Of a stretch of DNA of 64,000 nucleotides, positions 45,301 through 56,978 are shown in pieces (positions within the stretch are counted from its first letter, which is position 1; each line of letters begins with the position of its first letter). The notes beneath the pieces were generated by a model that made no database searches, had not been told where the DNA came from, and saw only the letters and a list, made by a program, of their open reading frames with translations. The translations under genes were made by a program, and so were the position numbers. The stretch spans positions 12,271,431 through 12,335,430 of the forward strand of contig NC_088322.1 in the NCBI RefSeq assembly GCF_910592395.1. The letters run 5' to 3'. This DNA is from Lineus longissimus. Its lineage: Eukaryota > Nemertea > Pilidiophora > Heteronemertea > Lineidae.

Positions 45301-48300
45301 AATTTGGCTGCCTGATAATTTACTCTAAACCCACAAACTTTTTTTGCAATATTTTAATTTGGGTGAATAAAAATGTACATGTAAGATCAATTCATTTTCT
45401 AAATTAGAAAGATTCCTCAGTATTGGATAAATCATTGGTGGTATTAAGTTAACATGCATCTTCTGGTGGGCCAAATCAAACACCTTTCCTTCATGGCAAC
45501 ATGAAAAAAAAGAGTAAGAGATGAAGGGAAAAGGTTGAGAAAATATATTTTTAAATTACAAATGCAAAGCTGCAGTGCTCTATTACCAAATTTCTGAGAC
45601 AAATTTTCAAGAATATTAAAAAGATTAGAAGATCTGTCAAAAGGAACAGATCTGAGAGTCAGCCAAATGAAATGTGGAGTACTTTTTTACTCAGTTCACA
45701 AGCAAAGCATGTATCTGGCACTACAAGTCACACATTACCTAAATGCGAATGACGAAACATGAAAATCTGTGTTACATTTCAGAAATTTCTTTTGAATTCT
45801 ATTTTTTCAATTTTCTGTCTGTTTTAAAAGTGGGTTCCAATCGTGGTGCCAATCGTAGAGAAAAAAACACAGAAAAGATTCCTAAAAAAATGAAAACAGG
45901 TATGGAAAGAAAAATGTACTACACACAAAACTCTACATCAAAAAAAGTTCAGAAAATGTTCCAATACTGACCTTGGCTTGAGGTCTTTGAATTCTAAGCA
46001 AATTGTCGGTGAGTTTAGCTCTCCAAAGATACTTGCTGATTAAGGGGCTTTGTTCAGATAAGTTTCCAAATGAAACATATGATATGACAGATTAAACATG
46101 CTTTTTGCAACATGATTTTACGCTTGAATCATGCCTAGAATTAATAATGATAAAGAGCAGTACTACAATGCCTTATCTAGCACGAGGTACCGAATTCTGC
46201 CAATGGGGGATTTTATTTGACCTATCTTTCAACAAGAATCAAAGGAAAGCCAAGTCACTTCCACAGGAAACAAATAGCGCAGATAACGCACTACCAACCT
46301 TTGCTAAATGTTGTAGAATCTGGTGAACTTTATCTGTGACGACCGCTGCATCCTCGCTGGCCTGGCTCCGATAGACATTTTGGAGTTGGACGTACTTTTC
46401 GGAATCGGCAAACATGTCCGGGATTGTACCACGCAGTGGAAGTGCACCTGAAATGCATCAATTCAAATATTTTAGGTTTGTTAGCCTGTTTTCTCGGTAG
46501 AAGTCAATGTAGAGATTTCAGAACTTCTACGAAACGAACCAGATCTCACCTTCTCCCTCCTTCTCTACAAACTCCTTGACTGCTCTTGCCAAGATCCAAA
46601 ATGGCTTGCTCTGGAAGAAATGAAAAGAAATATATAGGCGGGCAGGCATTCATTGATATCAAACTTTCCTATATTATACTCCTTGGAGGCCTTTCAATCA
46701 GCGCCACAGTCTGCAGAAGTTGGGAAGAATTTTCCAAATTTTGTATACCGTCAGGCATGCACATGAATAAAGCATACCATGGACTATGTATCGCATGGAC
46801 TTTGGTACACCATGGACTTTTGTATTTCTATGCTTTCGTCATGTTTCTGAAAAATCCTTTTATACAAAAGTTGACTAATTGGATTGGTAGAGCTACATTT
46901 TATAATTCTAACCTCTCCATTGAGATTATTGCACTGTTCGTCATTAAATACTTTCTGGACATCAGCAGGAATCTGAAATGAGATTAGATCATCACAAAAC
47001 AACTTAGAGGATTTGTTATGAATGCACTGCTAAGCATTCTGCCTAAATCTTGCCACACTCTTTCACGTCACTTTCAACCAAAAATACAAATACTACTGAA
47101 GCATTTTATATATTTTTGCTTCAACTTAACGGCATTAACTTCGACCACCACCAATCACAGATTTGAAAGATTGGGCAGTGATGACCTTGCTTTTGTGTTG
47201 GTCATTCTTCTGGCGAGCCAACTTACATATCATTGCAGGTCGTGTGCAAAATAGGTCAGTCTGATATTACAGAAGTAGCAGTCATATCTCGGGAGACCAA
47301 ATTCCTGACACTTACTCTAGTAGGAACAAGTGATGTATTCACTGCTTTAACTGCTTCCTCAAAGTTTTCTTCCTGCATCAACATGCCATCTTCATTCTTT
47401 AGAATGCCCGAGCGGATGAATTCCTTGAACTGGTTTTTCTCCTGATAGTTCTTGGGTGCGGCACCACCGTGCTGAATTAGGCAAGGATGAAAAAGAATAG
47501 GAAAGAGGGCGACCTGATATTTGTATTCTTATTCTTGTGTATCTCAAGTGCACGGCGGACTTTGTGAGTTAGTATTTGAATCAGTGTAATAATGATAATC
47601 TCAGAAGATGATGAAAAATTACCATTGACTTCCATTTCTCCAGATATTTGTAGAGAATGACTAACATGGGCGTGTGACTATGATCTTTTTTACTCATGTT
47701 GTCTAAGTCTAGGCGGTCGCAGTATTCAACGAGGCCTGGAAATGGTCGGTCCAATCGAAGATCTTCGTGTATGCTGTCGGGATGTGACTCAATGACTGTA
47801 AAGAGAGGGGAGAACACAAGAAAATCAATTCTAACAACTGTTGAAATGCGTTACCCCATTATAACGCTCACCTCTACAAAGCACAAATCTCAAAGTCCAA
47901 ACTGATGATACAGTGGAAATGCATTACTTCCTACCTCACAATAACGCGTACACCTCTTCAATGCACAAATCTCTAAGTCCATTTCTCAATTTGATCATAT
48001 AGTATTTTTTGATAACAATATAGCGCTGCACCTACCTGTGTGTTCCTTGATGACAAGTCTTATGTAACCAATCAATCCGTAACTTCGGCAGACGACAAGT
48101 GGAATGTTGTGATCCCAAAGGTAGTCCCCCAATTTTAAAAGTGATCTGGAAAACGTATTTTACGAAAGTCAGACCTTTGAAACAGAACAGTACATACATG
48201 CACAGCAGAAGTGTCAGCTTACTGTAAATAGTCATATGTTTGCTGGGCATTGCATATTCGCGGATAGCCAGATATAGGCAGATGAATACTGCATCTAATA

Positions 48301-49864
48301 AACTGCCGTTGTAATTGATACTCACTTCTCTGGCAAGTCTGTCGTTATCACACACGAAAATACCAAGAAGAATTCAGGGTTGTTGTCCAAGAGTCTATCA
48401 ACACTCTGAAAGTAAGACAGTGTTCATAATGTAGTGAAAGTCGACAAATATTTATTGAGCTTTAGACAAAGGAACTTCTAATGGAGACTGTTGGTCAGCG
48501 CATCAAATGATGACTAAAAAAAAATTCTGTTGTTCTCACCTCTTCCACCCAATCTCCGCTGACATCCTCATTTAACTCCTGAAGCAAGTCTCTAGCAACC
48601 TGGGCACGAGGTTTGTTGAATCCCTCGCGATCAAGAAAGAAGCTGCAAGAAAGTTTAACAATTACAACGACGTTCCGAAATTAAAACTACAACAAACTTG
48701 GTGACATCAAATTTTGTCTTAACAGCTTACTATTTGTTATGCAACAATGGCAGGGCGTATCCATATACTTCATATACATGTAGGCCTACTTACTTATTTC
48801 CCATATCCTCGCCTGTTATTTTGTGTCCATCAACTATGGTAAAACTTCCAATACCTACAAAGTAAAAACGCAAGTCTTCAGTTTTGAATAAGGCACTGTA
48901 AGCATAAGAGCCGTCAGCAAATATCCACGGCAAAGGCTCAAGTCTGGACCAAGAATAGATGCCGATTTGATGATGATGATGATCTTCAGCATCACATTAC
49001 TTCAACTTCAGGAGGATGAGGCGTCAGGATTGTAGTCTCGGAGTCTTCTTCTTCTTCTTCTTCTTCTTCTTTTAAACTACTCTACTTCATTAATGAAGGT
49101 TGTGGCAGTTGGACAGTTTGCCCATGCACGGAGGGAAGGGTAAACGTGTTTTAAAAGTCGATGCAAATTAACAATTAACGTGTGGTAACAGTTCATAATG
49201 ACGTAAGTGGTGCTGGGGACATCATCGACGCTTAGTCTAATACGACGCGAGTTTGACACTGTCACTGTCAGGTCAGCTTACCAGGTAGAATAAGGTTCTT
49301 CAGCGTCTCTGTCCCAGTAGCTGTGGCGTTGATGAGACACACCCTGGCAGCCTCCAGGGCAGCTTGTCCGTGGTCTCCCCATAATCTAGAATAACAAAAA
49401 AGGAACTGAAATGGCAGACAACGAATTTCAACTTTTCTAGCCGAATTGTCTTTTTGACTCGTGACATGATCTCGGTGATTCACAGTAACATCCGAGAGCT
49501 ATCTTGATTCAGTGAAGGAGGCGACTGTATCCACGGACACTGTAGGCCCACTCTGTTGTCTGTAGGCCCATACACGGCAGGAGAGAGCATTATTACATTG
49601 ATTATCATCAAGTCATAGTGTATAATGTAGTATAATGCTGCAGTGCAAATTTTGGTTTTCTGGGATGGGGTTCCGGTTTGGTATGCTCGAATAAAAGTGA
49701 TCAGAAATGGGAAATTTGTTCAACTCTTCATTCCATCACTTCTATGATTAATTGACTTCGTTTCTTACAAATTTTATGACTATATACCTCAGTTGACGAT
49801 CATATTTGTTGTTTTTATCAAGACCGGCTTTTGATTCCCTGCGAAAAGAAGCTGCCATTGTCAT
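42339..49864 (-). CDS. NAE1: NEDD8-activating enzyme E1 regulatory subunit (APP-BP1)
   Basis: Fifteen exons join in phase: 49788-49864, 49282-49385, 48794-48854, 48540-48642, 48326-48405, 48036-48145, 47623-47795, 47316-47471, 46913-46972, 46550-46610, 46299-46447, 43416-43542, 43011-43150, 42745-42815, 42339-42498 (1632 nt, 543 residues; the human protein is 534). The N-terminal [14 protein letters not shown] and [12 protein letters not shown] blocks are the Rossmann-type adenylation half. [16 protein letters not shown] segment and the C-terminal [19 protein letters not shown] and NNTYIYNA blocks complete the fold. NAE1 carries no catalytic cysteine; it pairs with UBA3 to activate NEDD8 for cullin neddylation. 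No frame break or missing block is seen. The start could be Met1 (49864) or Met3 (49858). Confidence 0.95.
43215..43308 (+). repeat. tRNA-like SINE head in a NAE1 intron
   Basis: A TGGCTTGATCTAG word resembling an A box is followed about 50 bp later by GGGTTCAATTCC, a full match to the polymerase III B-box consensus. No tRNA cloverleaf closes, so a SINE fragment is more likely than a tRNA gene. Confidence 0.4.
49047..49072. repeat. TTC trinucleotide microsatellite
   Basis: Eight to nine TTC units in a row within a NAE1 intron. Confidence 0.9.
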
Positions 49865-52800
49865 TTTGCGCAACTTTCTGAAGACTGAACAAAAATAACT
49901 GCAAATTCCTGTTGGAGTGAAAAGACGGAAGTGAATATCTGTGCGCAAGACTCTTTGAAATAGTTTTGGCTGCGTTTGTTAGGTGTCGCTGTTAGAATCT
50001 CAGAAAGAGTTGAGCGACTTTTCAATTTTTGATACGTGAATGTTCTCAATTTTTGACGAATCGGAATAGAATTCACCCGTGTAATGATTTGAACTTTCTT
50101 TCTTTATTGTTACAGGTTTGTATGATTGGTTGACATCTCTTTTTTTTGCCTCGTTTTGTGTTTTGGACTTCTTCAAACTTGCTCTCCCTCTGGAATCTGA
50201 GATCAGATTTGACCCATTTGTGTACAAAATGTACAGTGGACTGGCCTATACCATGTAGTCTACGCTGCTGCTCCAGAGTAAAGTATTGCTACAATCAATA
50301 CATCAATATCATGACATACAATACAATTACAATATGGGTATTCGAAAAAAACTGGATCACTGGACTGCTGAATTTACTGGAATCTGGATTGTGACTCATG
50401 GATCACCACTGCCTGGATTGGATTGCGCAATCCCAAATCCCTCATAATGTTTCCCTAATGTTTTGTATTGTAAGCTAAAGAACTAGAAGTCAATGTGTGA
50501 ATATGTACTTGAGTCTGGCATTCGATTAGACAGTTGTGATGATGACAGCATGAGGCTAAGGAGCCTAATTGCAATGCTCAGTAGGCCTACATTTAGGATA
50601 GCTAAACTACAGTACTACAGCATGCAGTGACTGCTACAATCCAGGTGGTGGTGATCCATGAGTCACAATCCAGAGAATCCAGCGATCCAGCTTTTTCGAA
50701 TACCCATACAGATATGTCATCTTCAGCAAATACCAAGTTGGATTTTGATAGTATTTTAATTAAGTTTAAGTTGAATTTTAAACATTAGTTCTCTCTTTCT
50801 TTAAGTAATCGTTAAACTAAGGGCAATGATTATGAATTTGATTTTGGTGGTTTTCGTCAGCCTGAGCGCTTTCACTGAATTAGCAATTGGTGACGAGCGC
50901 TGATGTTTCCACTACACACCACTCCAACAGCCAAAAATGTCGGAATTGATTCTGAGTGAATGTAAAGCACTCACCACACACTGATCCATTATTAAACCCA
51001 GCACGATACAAATTCACAAAATCACAGCTTTATGATATGAATGAATACCATTGCATATCATGATATGTGGTAGGCCTTCACTACAGTAGGCCAGTTGATG
51101 CCTTGCCTACAAGCAAGCCTGTGCATTGGAGAGATGTCACCTGCTGTGGATTATGGAATATAATATTTTCTATTATCATTTAGTTTTAGAAACCAAATGG
51201 TGAGTGATCAAGTTTGATGAAAGATGGTTTTCAAAACATGCAAGAGGCAACCTTGCGTTGAATAAATGATACAACATGTTGTTGTTTTTTTACTTAAATT
51301 TGTATTTTTTAAATGAACTTGACTCGCAAAAGTTCTGCCACGAATATATCCAATGTTCGTCATTGGCAAAAATTTAATCCTGCAAAAGTTTTCTGAATCT
51401 GTTAATGAAAATTGAAATACATGTATATGAAAGGTGATTGTGACTGTTGTGTTAGCGCCATTTAACACTGATGTTCCCCATGCCCCATACACACCAGGTC
51501 CATACCACCTTGTGCATGTTGAGAACGCATGCTGTATGCACATATTCAAAATATTATAATAAAAATATTAGTCAAAACAAAACTAGGCGTAAAATGGGTT
51601 TTTCTACCCTAGCCTGGAAAGGCTTTGAGACTAAGTGAATCAGATTGTTTTGAGTGGTTTAAAACGTGGTCTGACCGTCTGCAGATTTTCAGACCTGCTC
51701 ATAAGGTCATGTCAGGATTTAGGGAATTAATTTGCATAGGAATAAATCATAGGGTTCCTGGCTGAGTCACTTTTAGTTTATTGGCATGTTGGCACCAGTG
51801 TTTGTACTTGTTTAGGGCCTACAGTTAATCAAAGGTGACGAATCTTTGAACTTGTTTTCTCTCAAATCTTAAGGACTACGTTCTGAGCCATCATGGTTGG
51901 ACCTAGAAGTATTGCATTGTATAGTTGGTTTGAGAGATTTCATATGATTCGGCTTGATCTCTCCAAGGCCTTCCACACCCTTTGCTTTCAAGTCTCAGGC
52001 TATGTCTAAGATTCTTCAGGAGAAAGAGACTGTTGCAGACTGATCAATACTTTATCATAGAACTTTATCTCACAATCGCTTTGGACTTGGTCACAAATGA
52101 GTTTGCGAGTCCTGATATTTTGGCGGTGTTTTGACTTTTCGTCATGACCTCACGATTCCAGAGGTCTCTCCAGCACATTTCACACAGCAGAGCTGGGAGA
52201 TTCGTACACTTTCTCTTCCTGATGGCAGCCTACATGGAGAATTTCGTGTGGCGGAGGGGCAACGGCGATCGTAATCGAGACATGAGAGATGTGGATGAAG
52301 GGTAGGCGATGTATTCTAACTTCTTCTAGTTCTACATGTGCCAGTTGGAAGAAGCCGTTCATCGGAGTTGTTTTGGTTCGGAATGGCCCCCCCTGTGGGT
52401 GGTATGATGTCAACTATCAAGAAACAACGGAAATTTCCTTTTAAAAGGGTAACTCGTGTCAAATTTCACCATATAATGTTTTAGCTGTTTTTGACAAATG
52501 ACTACGTCAATTTCTCATAAATCGGTTAGGTTTTCGAATCGAAATGCACATTTTCTAGAAATTGATGGTTTAATCCCGCCCGGACAACTCGCTTCGGTGC
52601 CGTTTTCGTTGATGACAGCCCGTCACAACATGAACATTTTCGCGGTCGCGGTGGTTTACATTCAGCCATGTTCAGCGATTTTATAATAAATCTAATCAAA
52701 AATGGAAAATTTGAGCTTTACATTTGTGATCAACAATTAAAAACGGACGTATTTCCACAAAGTTGTAAATCACATCATAGTACTTATCACTTTAATAAGT

Positions 52801-53745
52801 AAAGTTGTAAAAGGACATGGATCTCACCAGTGTCAGTCAGTGTCAGTGACCGCTGACCAGTGCAATAATTTTTGGCAGGGCATGTTGACAGTCACCTGTG
52901 GTTCAAATTGTATACTTGGTGTCTATTTGGTCTTGTGGGTATTACATGTAGGGTCACCTTGCTCTTGGACACTACACTACACCTAGGAGTGTGCCATCAA
53001 TTAAGGCTATGTGTCATGCATGTTTACAATAACATGGCTAGCATTGCTTAGGTGAAGCCTATGCCTGTGCTATTAAGGTACATTCATCGCCGAGGCCTGG
53101 CTTCTTTCTAACAATCAAAATTCTGAATAAGGTATAGTTCAGCTTGAGTCAGTGACCCTAAAAATGTTTTGAATGCCTGGATAATCTGTAAATGACTGAC
53201 TGGAGGACTGCCGACAGGCCCTGTCGTGTACATGTACTTGGGTGGATCAGGAAATTCACTCCAATCACTACATGTAGCTAAAAATTGTTTATCTCTTTGT
53301 CAATATGGATGAGGCAGAGGATATTGAGGATATACAGTGGGGTTTGTTATTCAAGGAGGTGTGTCTGAAGATGACGGGCCATCACTAAATTTACAGAGTT
53401 CTCTAAACTTCGTTAATGCCTGATGGCTGATAGTTAGTTTGAGAGATTTCTTTTAAAATTCTTTTCAAGTTGGCTTCTGCATGAATGTTTAAAAAGATTG
53501 GCAACTTGTGCTCTTAAAATCAAATGGAGAAGGTGGGTGGTGTTGTTAACTTGGAAGGTTAAGAAATGCCAGGGGATGATGCGAAAAGGTCTACGTTTTT
53601 CCCTCTTCCCTGACTAAAGGTTTTTTCTCATCATTTCAGTGATTTGACTGGCTCTTATGTCTTCTATCTCGTGTGTTTTAGTTTGAGTACCTCAAGTGAA
53701 ATTGCGAAGGTGACTTGCAATTTTCTTTCTCTCGTGTATTTTCAG
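49865..53745. other. Intergenic region between NAE1 and the Ser/Arg-rich gene
   Basis: The two genes diverge from here, so promoters for both lie in this stretch. No coding exon is supported on either strand. A 75-codon minus-strand frame at 50000-50227 has no splice context or family. An inverted-repeat element occupies about 50334-50707. Confidence 0.5.
50334..50707. mobile_element. Inverted-repeat element of about 374 bp
   Basis: ATGGGTATTCGAAAAA at the left end is mirrored by TTTTTCGAATACCCAT at the right. The inverted match continues, with a 17-bp gap, through GATTGTGACTCATGGATCAC and CCTGGATTG, for arms of about 70-85 bp. It is non-coding, probably a MITE. Confidence 0.7.
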
Positions 53746-53761
53746 AATTTTCACTGCCACA

Positions 53762-56700
53762 ATGTCGTCTGGTCTTAGTGAACCGGCGATGTCCGCCTCG
53801 GCGCGGCATATAAACCGTTCGTCCAATTCTGACCTAAATAGAAACGGCCGAGCATCAGTCAGGGTGGACCGTTCGAGTTTTGATCCGGCCCGCAGTGACC
53901 CACGGGCATCTGTAAGATCGGAGCGCCCACTGCCAAGTCTGGACCAACTAAACAGGAATAACAGAGCTTCAGCGCGATCGGAGAAAACAACCGATGCTCC
54001 GATCAAACGATCCGACCGCGCATCGACAAAATCGGACCGTGTCAACGGAGTAAAGGTTGACCGCCTGCCTGCCGAGAGGTCCAAATCAGATTCTGCAAGT
54101 ATCGCCTTGAGGACGGATACTGAGAAGATGTTGAAGGATAGACGTCATCAGCTACAGAGAATGGATGCTTCCGATACGGTGAGTGGGGTGCACACATAAA
54201 ATTTTTCAGGACCTCCTGACCTTCTCCATGCTATTTGTCCTGGCACCTTGTTTATTCAAGACGTATCAGGGTGCTCGATGCTATTTGTCCTGGCACCTTG
54301 TTTATTCAAGACGTATCAGGGTTCTCCATGCTATTTGTCCTGGCACCTTGTTTATTCAAGACGTATCAGGGTTCTCCATGCTATTTGTCCTGGCACCTTG
54401 TTTATTCAAGACGTATCAGGGTTCTCATGCTATTTGTCCTGGCACCTTGTTTATTCAAGACGTATCAGGGTTCTCCATGTCATTTGTCCTGGTGCAGCAA
54501 TGATATTGGTTTAACTGTTAGTACTAGTAGTAGTAGAGCACCCTGACAGTCTGCTGGAGAGATTTTACTGCCAAACTGGACAAAACTGGAATGAAGTCTA
54601 AAATGGGCCAAAATATGGTTGCAGCACCCTTCCAAAGACACTTGGTCTGGAGAACACTGAGTATACATGACAATGATCATGGGTCAGTGTACGCATTCGT
54701 TGCCTGTTGGGTATTTTCAATGAAAATTGGTCCTCTGTCTGCATCAACTTCTCGTAGACTCTGCATGATGCTGGAAAAGTGTACTTCTTCTTCTTCAACG
54801 TTTGATCTGCACTTTGATATTTTGAAATATTTTCCATGCCGACATGGGGTATTCCTCCTCCAAGAGAGTGGGATGAGCACATGCCTTTATAAATTTTGCC
54901 CTCGCATTGCAATATAAAATGTTTGATTTCATAAATTGTATTTCAGGACCTTTTCAATGATGTTGATTCCGTAAGTTTTGATTCGTTCGGATTTAGTGGC
55001 CACGGTAGCTCCCAAAATGTTCACGCTACATTTCTTTTGTTGCGAATCTTCATTTGATTTTGATTGGATGCATTTGTTCCACTTCCAGTTTTATTTTTCA
55101 GTTAATGCCGTTCTTTTGCTGGAGAGGATTTTTATCTGTCTCAGAATGTCATGTTAATATTTTTTTGACAATCCTGTTTCAATTGCATTTTTTTCCCTCG
55201 TCACTTCTTTTTGCGATTATCTGCAGTATAAACAGGAAAATAAAAAACACGCACACCAGCATTTTTAGCTTTGGACTAGAGTAGGCTACTTGCTATTTCA
55301 TAAAAGTCATTGATCTACTCGTAGCAAAAATCGCAACCACAGCCACGATGATAGCATATCCATACTGGCATTGCCGCTGTTTTCAATGTCATCATCAAAG
55401 TCTCCATTAGGACGAGCTCATCTCCACAATAAAACGTCATTCCAGTCGAGACAAAAACTGCAGCCTGCTTTCATGTTGCAATCAATAGCATATGGAAGAG
55501 GAGCTCTGGGAATCTAGTCGTGGAGATGAGATTAATGTTTCCAGGGTTTCAGATTATTCTTTTAGCGAATGTAAAGAAGCAGACATTCTCATTTAGTGTT
55601 TGATGACTAACTGTGTATGGTAGGCCAGGTCTAAAGGATTTAAGTTTATAGCGCACTGCACACAAGTGATTTTAATTGCTCGTTTATGTTTATGTGGCAC
55701 TTTCAAAAGTCGAACTCTTAGTGTTCTTGACTGGCATACATGTAGAACCACGATGTCAGACTCGAACATAGCTTTCTCTTCTCCAAACTGTACCGAGTAA
55801 AACCATGACCTTTGTTACTTCATGAATCATTAATCAAGGATTTGTTGATCGATAATAGAACGAAAAATATTAGAAGCTATTTTGGTTACATTCGATTGAT
55901 TGCGTCTTATGATAGCATCAGCCATCAGGCAGTGATTTTCCTGCAGAATGATGCTGAAATAAGTTGAGTTGAATTATTTTTAAATCGATTCTCATCGGCA
56001 GTCACTGATAACCAGCTTGAAGAGTAGGATTGATCATAACTGGGATTGAATGAAAATGGAATCATAGTCAAAATTTGCATTTTTTCCATGTAGGTAGGGG
56101 CATGAAAATGCTGCTTGAATACTCAGTATGCTGGTTATTTCTCACCTCACCATATAATATTTCACTAGCACTACATGTGGTTGTTCATGGATATACATGG
56201 AGATGCTAATAGACTTGATTGATACGTAAATATTGGGAATTGATATTACTAAAAGCTCGCCCTCAGCAATGGATGTAAATTTGTTATTCCATCAACAGGA
56301 GTTTTAAAAGCTTCCCTTTGTTCAGGTCTCGTCATGATGATATATTTGGTTGGCAAAAAAAAATTGTTTTGTGATATTTGTGATATTTACAATGATGAAT
56401 ATGTAGGCTGAGGGAAAATAACTTGAAATAAGTGAAATTGAAAGAACTAAAAAAAAACAGAACTATTACAGAGTTATGCGCACATGCAATCTAAATTGCT
56501 ACAACTGGCAATAAAAATCGCATGCGATAATATTCATCATTACCGATTTTGCCTGTAGATGAGAGAGCCTTAGTCGCAGCGATTATAATCGCATCCACTT
56601 TAGTTTGTTGCTGTGGCATGGTAGCATTTTAGTGTATTTGTAATATGCGGACTTTATTTTTCATGTTTGTGACATTTCTGTTTGTTGAATTATTGATGCG

Positions 56701-56978
56701 TTTGGGTTTACTTTGAACTCCTAACCTGCTGAAAGGTTTTTGGTGCAGATCCGCTATTGTAGTCATGTAGGAGTGATTATAATTGATTTTTCTTTGTGGA
56801 TGTACAGTATTACATGTACCTTCCTAAGCTTTAGGACAATACGATTGCATTTGTCTAGGAGAAGGAAACCTCTGGTATAAAACCTGGGCAGTGTATGCCT
56901 GCAAGCTCACCAATGTCGGCAGGGTCCAGCCCTTGTGGCTTCGCTAAAAATCAGAACGCTACACACATAAACATTTGA
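53762..56978 (+). CDS. Unrecognised Ser/Arg/Asp-rich protein with a 24-nt microexon
   Basis: The first coding exon, 53762-54178, opens after a good acceptor (exon edge 53746) and ends ACG|GTGAGT. It gives 139 residues rich in Ser, Arg and Asp with repeated RASVR, RASAR, RASTK words, then a charged helix-like EKMLKDRRHQLQRM. A microexon at 54947-54970 (DLFNDVDS, flanked by TTTCAG and GTAAGT) keeps phase 0. A plausible last exon at 56859-56978 (EKETSGIKPGQCMPASSPM..., acceptor TGTCTAG) also fits phase 0, ends in TGA and is followed by AATAAA at 57012. The sum is 186 residues. I do not recognise the family and assign no function; the protein is probably disordered. The first exon is well supported, the microexon moderately, the last exon tentatively. 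Further downstream exons, beyond this window, are possible. Confidence 0.5.
54221..54495. repeat. 50-bp minisatellite
   Basis: About five and a half copies of a 50-bp unit, with starts at 54231, 54281, 54331, 54381, about 54430 and about 54479. Each reads CTATTTGTCCTGGCACCTTG, then TTTATTCAAGACGTATCAGG and a short variable end. It begins about 50 bp inside the intron after the first coding exon of the Ser/Arg-rich gene. Confidence 0.92.

Noticed and set aside
50000-50227. 75-codon minus-strand frame upstream of NAE1
   Set aside because: Lys/Ser/Asn-rich composition typical of AT-rich DNA, no splice sites that join it to NAE1, no family.
54598-54912. Overlapping plus and minus frames of about 105 codons in the intron of the Ser/Arg-rich gene
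   Set aside because: Both strands are open over the same DNA without any domain, so chance openness is the simplest reading.
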